16,298 bases of DNA from JAPLDB01 sp038230515 (GTDB taxonomy: Bacteria; Bacteroidota; Bacteroidia; AKYH767-A; 2013-40CM-41-45): NCBI GenBank assembly GCA_038230515.1, contig JBBRND010000056.1:1-16298 (forward strand). Direction: 5' to 3'. This document shows positions 14,701-16,298 of this stretch, piece by piece. How positions within the stretch are numbered: the stretch's first letter is position 1; the number at the start of each line of letters is the position of its first letter. The notes beneath the pieces are model-generated. The model did not search any database and was not told where the DNA came from. It saw only the letters and a program-made list of their open reading frames with translations. The translations under genes and the position numbers were made by a program.

Positions 14701-14996
14701 TTGCTGTAATCGTGGAGAATGTTGTCGAGGGCGAGTTGGGCGTTTACCTGAATGTTTGTGTGTGATATTTCATCGGCAAGAATTTTCTTCAGCCCTTCAT
14801 TTTCATTTTTGGAAAGTTGAATCAACGACTCCACAATGCGCGACTTCATTTCCTCGGTGGCTTTGTTGGTGAAGGTGAGGGCGAGGATGTGTTTGTACTC
14901 TGCGGGGTTTTGCAATACCAATTTCAAGTACTCTTTTACGAGTGTGAAGGTTTTGCCTGAGCCGGCAGAGGATTTATAGATTTTGAATTGGTTCAC
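11793..14996 (-). CDS. addA: UvrD-family helicase with C-terminal PD-(D/E)XK nuclease, AddA/RecB-like
   Basis: This is a 1067-residue helicase-nuclease of the recombination-repair type that unwinds and resects double-strand breaks to load RecA. Helicase motifs are in order: Walker A SSAGSGKTFTL (9-19), Walker B FLIDEFQDTSDLQW, motif III GDVKQSIYRWRSGN, motif IV NYRSKKTI, motif V IRIMTIHKSKGLQFP, and motif VI MYVAFTRAEEELYIF. The C-terminus carries a nuclease domain with GVLVHRVLSSI, then RPDRVLIRDEKAIVIDFKSG (about 1005-1025) and a downstream QINLYAD, the usual catalytic Asp/Lys layout. The start is GTG at 14996. The sequence VNQFKIYKSSAGSGKT matches family N-termini and no upstream ATG is in frame. 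The AddB partner, often adjacent, is not seen here. The symbol is by family resemblance. Confidence 0.93.
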   Translation of the reverse strand: MNQFKIYKSSAGSGKTFTLVKEYLKLVLQNPAEYKHILALTFTNKATEEMKSRIVESLIQLSKNENEGLKKILADEISHTNIQVNAQLALDNILHDYSNFSVSTIDSFFNRIIRSLAREIQLPLRLEIQLDQDEVITEITAQLLLELSTDKELLKWLTDFAIQKLGDDKGWNIEGEIYSIARELFKENSIDQHSHTREEIKNFFSELRSIKSKFENQLKNFGEEGIRIISENGLSLEDFSRKASGPAGYFWKITKRDVDYTLNSYQLAGLDSSESWSTKSSPLKKQIIALAEEKLVPLLNLASGFVDQQHPVYLGSIEVLKRIYLLGIVEDLKKKLSKYREENNLLLISDTPKILSTVISEEETPFIYEKSGNRFHHFLIDEFQDTSDLQWKNMLPLIINSLGAGNFAMVVGDVKQSIYRWRSGNMKLLDSEIVKHLHNFRSIISEENLATNYRSKKTIVDFNNYFFTAIPPVINQVLELQGEHLLDRAYSEDSKQIVAEKNLHGGKVEIHAIADEESEDGKVKWKESSKEKMLEKIWDALNRGYSFADIAVLVRNNKEGDDVATFLIENGITEVISPDSLLLIRSPEVRFLLNLFLFLDDKQNQIAKSEVLFYYSTHHNEEKINLHQLFSSASSKNSGAKSKSASTLFETDHLDESLFSKTLPQNFTSKIRTLSKLPLYELSEQLVSIFQLQKTDAYVLRFLEMILEYSGKHDSSLRSFLNWWNESKGEEKISVVTSETGNAIRIMTIHKSKGLQFPIVIMPFADWKLMPDARDVMWIESDVTPFSGFGKIPISPNKAMRQSCFADSYQTETVQVAIDNVNLMYVAFTRAEEELYIFTSATEIKEINSVGKLLRTVIGSNAEWTTQLSNENTLILGESKQKQEKKEKKSVETFELKNYTALNWHDKIRLSLKSDELIEMFDNPVKRAINYGVLVHRVLSSIGQVGDVNKVVEKFYSDGIISSEEKEKLFSEISSLLELKEIASFFSSEYKVMNEHEIILPNGETLRPDRVLIRDEKAIVIDFKSGKEHSSHHKQINLYADTLLKMNFTSVEKYLIYIAEKRILHVQ

Positions 14997-15036
14997 GGGA
15001 AAATGGAAATTCGAAATTAGGGAATAAAGAAGCGCA

Positions 15037-15219
15037 ATGCGAATTTTTCCGAAGAACGAAAGGGGACTCGCATTTAATTTTGAAAGCGAAGTTTTTCTGC
15101 GGCTATGGCTGGCAACTCACTTCTTTATTATGTTCAGCGGCATGGTGCTGTGGATCGGTATTTCGTTCAGCAAAAATTTTTCGTGCAATACGTGGAGCAG
15201 CAAATACTACAATTGGTAG
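15037..15219 (+). CDS. Possible small membrane protein
   Basis: This 60-codon frame lies divergently 40 bp from the helicase start. The product has a charged N-terminus (MRIFPKNERGLAFNFESE) and one hydrophobic segment (about 24-46, LWLATHFFIMFSGMVLWIGISF), ending with a polar aromatic tail NTWSSKYYNW. Composition looks more protein-like than random, and it does not overlap another gene. A terminator-like hairpin lies about 40 bp after its stop. I recognise no family. No clear promoter or ribosome-binding site was found, so it may be spurious. Confidence 0.35.
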   Translation: MRIFPKNERGLAFNFESEVFLRLWLATHFFIMFSGMVLWIGISFSKNFSCNTWSSKYYNW

Positions 15220-15256
15220 GGTGGGGGAGAGCCCTGAATCTGTGTAATGAATAAAA

Positions 15257-15286
15257 AAATCCCGCCTCTTTTCAGAAGCGGGATTT
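15257..15286 (-). terminator. Rho-independent terminator of the 15311-15949 gene
   Basis: A 12-bp stem, AAATCCCGCCTC (15257-15268) with GAAGCGGGATTT (15275-15286), closes a six-base loop. On the minus strand its one non-Watson-Crick pair is a U:G wobble and it is followed by a long T-run (from the A-run at 15253-15259). It lies 24 bp past the minus-strand stop. It might also weakly stop the small plus-strand frame ending at 15219. Confidence 0.85.
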
Positions 15287-15310
15287 CTATTTATTGACTG
15301 ACTCTTTAAT

Positions 15311-15949
15311 TTATGCTGCTAACTGATTTACCGGATTGCTAGGTGCGCTCTTGCCCGCAATGTTGCGCGCAACGAAGCGGAAATAATAACGGGTGCCGGA
15401 AACCAGGTTATCTACCATCAGCTTTCTAGCTGCCACTGTACCTATCATTTTCCAGCTATTCTCGTCAGCAGGCATGGTGCTTATCCATGCCTCGATAATC
15501 TTGGTATACTTCGGATACTTTTTTATCTTTAATAAAATCTTACCCGGATCATTCGTGAAAACTGCCTTACCGGTAGTCACCGCACCAGGTGCAGGGTTTT
15601 TCTGACCTTTTTTCTTTACATCAAGACCTGCAGCAGTGCAAATAGTAATGCCGTTAGCAGGATCCGCATTCACCTTTGTTTGCACATAAAGAACTACATT
15701 GTCAACTTCAAGATCGAAAGCAGTTTCTGCTTTATCAGCAGTGTCGAGGTCATCAGAAGAATGACTGTTTTCATAAGCTGCGCGGGCATCTTTCAAGGCA
15801 TCCGTAACGGTTTTTACTTTCGCTGTTACAGGCGCACCGTCAGGAAACAGAAGTAGATGCCCGTTAATACCGTCCTGAATAGAACCACCAAAGATTACTT
15901 TTTCAGCAGGAGTTTTTCCTGCATTGTTTGAAACTGCAATTGTTTTCAT
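15311..15949 (-). CDS. Non-secreted protein with C-terminal fibronectin type III-like domain
   Basis: The 212-residue product has no signal peptide or membrane helix. Residues about 40-115 are helical and charged (TVTDALKDARAAYENSHSSDDLDTADKAETAFDLEVDNVVLYVQTKVNAD, in segments). A short basic linker (LDVKKKGQKNPAP) follows. The end, from about 120, resembles a fibronectin III fold: KILLKIKKYPKYTKIIEAWIST, SWKMIGTVAARKLMVDNLVSGTRYYFRFVARNIAGKSAPSNPV in successive strands, with the typical YYFRF-A-N-GxSxxSNP ending. The ATG at 15949 is preceded by an AT-rich leader of about 130 bp, then a 21-bp array. It thus mirrors the 2297-3220 gene: same strand, upstream array, downstream hairpin, helical front plus beta-sandwich. 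I see no direct sequence similarity between the two proteins. Function unknown. Confidence 0.8.
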   Translation of the reverse strand: MKTIAVSNNAGKTPAEKVIFGGSIQDGINGHLLLFPDGAPVTAKVKTVTDALKDARAAYENSHSSDDLDTADKAETAFDLEVDNVVLYVQTKVNADPANGITICTAAGLDVKKKGQKNPAPGAVTTGKAVFTNDPGKILLKIKKYPKYTKIIEAWISTMPADENSWKMIGTVAARKLMVDNLVSGTRYYFRFVARNIAGKSAPSNPVNQLAA

Positions 15950-16088
15950 AAATGTTTTTTTGGATTAAAATTTTAACTTCTTACATTTTTTTCGAAAAGA
16001 AGGTTACAGGAAATTATTTTTTCTTACACTTTTTGTGAAGAACGTTGATTTTTTGCTGCAAAGGCAGTTTACGATATAAAAACATGAA

Positions 16089-16298
16089 CGCGACTTAATG
16101 TGACGTGAACGTGGCACGTCATGACGTGAACGCGGCACGTCATGACATGAACGCGACTTGACGTGACGTGAACGCGGCACGGCATGACATGAACGCGACT
16201 TGACGTGACGTGAACGCGGCACGTCATGACATGAACGCGACTTGACGTGACGTGAACGCGGCACGTCATGACATGAACGCGACTTGACGTGACGTGAA
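16089..16298. repeat. 21-bp tandem array with alternating A and B units (array 2)
   Basis: Ten exact-length units run from 16089 to the window end and probably beyond. Type A starts CGCGACTTG and ends TGACGTGAA; type B starts CGCGGCACG and ends TGACATGAA. The order is A', B', B, A, B*, A, B, A, B, A, making a 42-bp higher-order unit. Units nearest the gene at 15311-15949 are the most diverged (16089-16130), and those farther out are identical. GC content is about 57 percent per unit, well above the surroundings. Type A has TGA in all three plus-strand frames, so the array cannot code on plus; two minus frames stay open but give only Arg/Ser/His/Val-rich repeats. B' contains a perfect 14-bp palindrome, CACGTCATGACGTG (16115-16128). 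Confidence 0.92.

Noticed and set aside
16004..16269. Two overlapping minus-strand frames rich in Arg, Ser, His and Val
   Set aside because: They exist because the 21-bp unit is a multiple of three and lacks stops in two minus frames. Two equally good frames argue against coding, and no start context or non-repeat domain is present.
16089..16298. CRISPR array
   Set aside because: There are no unique spacers between repeats: units are contiguous 21-mers of two alternating types, unlike repeat-spacer arrays. No cas genes are in the window.

Overview
The window looks like a chromosomal segment of a Bacteroidota bacterium, possibly an uncultured environmental lineage of the Chitinophagia/Sphingobacteriia type. 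The evidence is a secreted protein ending in a type IX secretion sorting domain, several exact matches to the Bacteroidota -7 promoter box (TAnnTTTG; one also has a TTTG -33 box at 20 bp), an AddA-type helicase-nuclease of the Bacteroidota kind, and AT-rich coding DNA with few Shine-Dalgarno sites.

Bases 1-3747 are an accessory, repeat-rich region. It holds three full copies and one edge fragment of an 86-bp palindromic REP-like element, each followed by a shared T-rich tract and, in most copies, a hairpin terminator. A T9SS-sorted protein gene (1046-1945) sits among the repeats. A minus-strand gene (2297-3220) encodes a non-secreted protein with a C-terminal carboxypeptidase-regulatory-like domain. 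Its last ten codons and its terminator are duplicated near-identically at the window start, where the rest of that paralogue is missing. Upstream of this gene is a degenerate 21-bp-period array (about 3333-3626).

Bases 3748-15219 are ordinary core genome. They hold gcvT (glycine cleavage), a glycosyltransferase, a membrane nucleotide-sugar epimerase/dehydratase of the CapD/WbpM type abutting a hotdog thioesterase, an envelope protein with a SPOR-like end, an outer-membrane barrel protein with calcium-binding motifs, a response regulator with a C-terminal membrane anchor, and a large AddA/RecB-like helicase-nuclease. The glycosyltransferase and epimerase genes diverge from a shared promoter region and plausibly both serve surface polysaccharide synthesis.

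Bases 15220-16298 repeat the layout of the left end: a minus-strand terminator, a minus-strand gene (15311-15949) for a non-secreted protein ending in a fibronectin-III-like domain, and upstream of it a second, GC-richer 21-bp array that runs off the window edge. This recurring arrangement (terminator, cytoplasmic alpha + beta-sandwich protein, 21-bp-period array) is the best candidate here for an undescribed system. The two arrays share the period and position but not sequence or reading strand, which argues for a DNA- or RNA-level role rather than a conserved repeat peptide.
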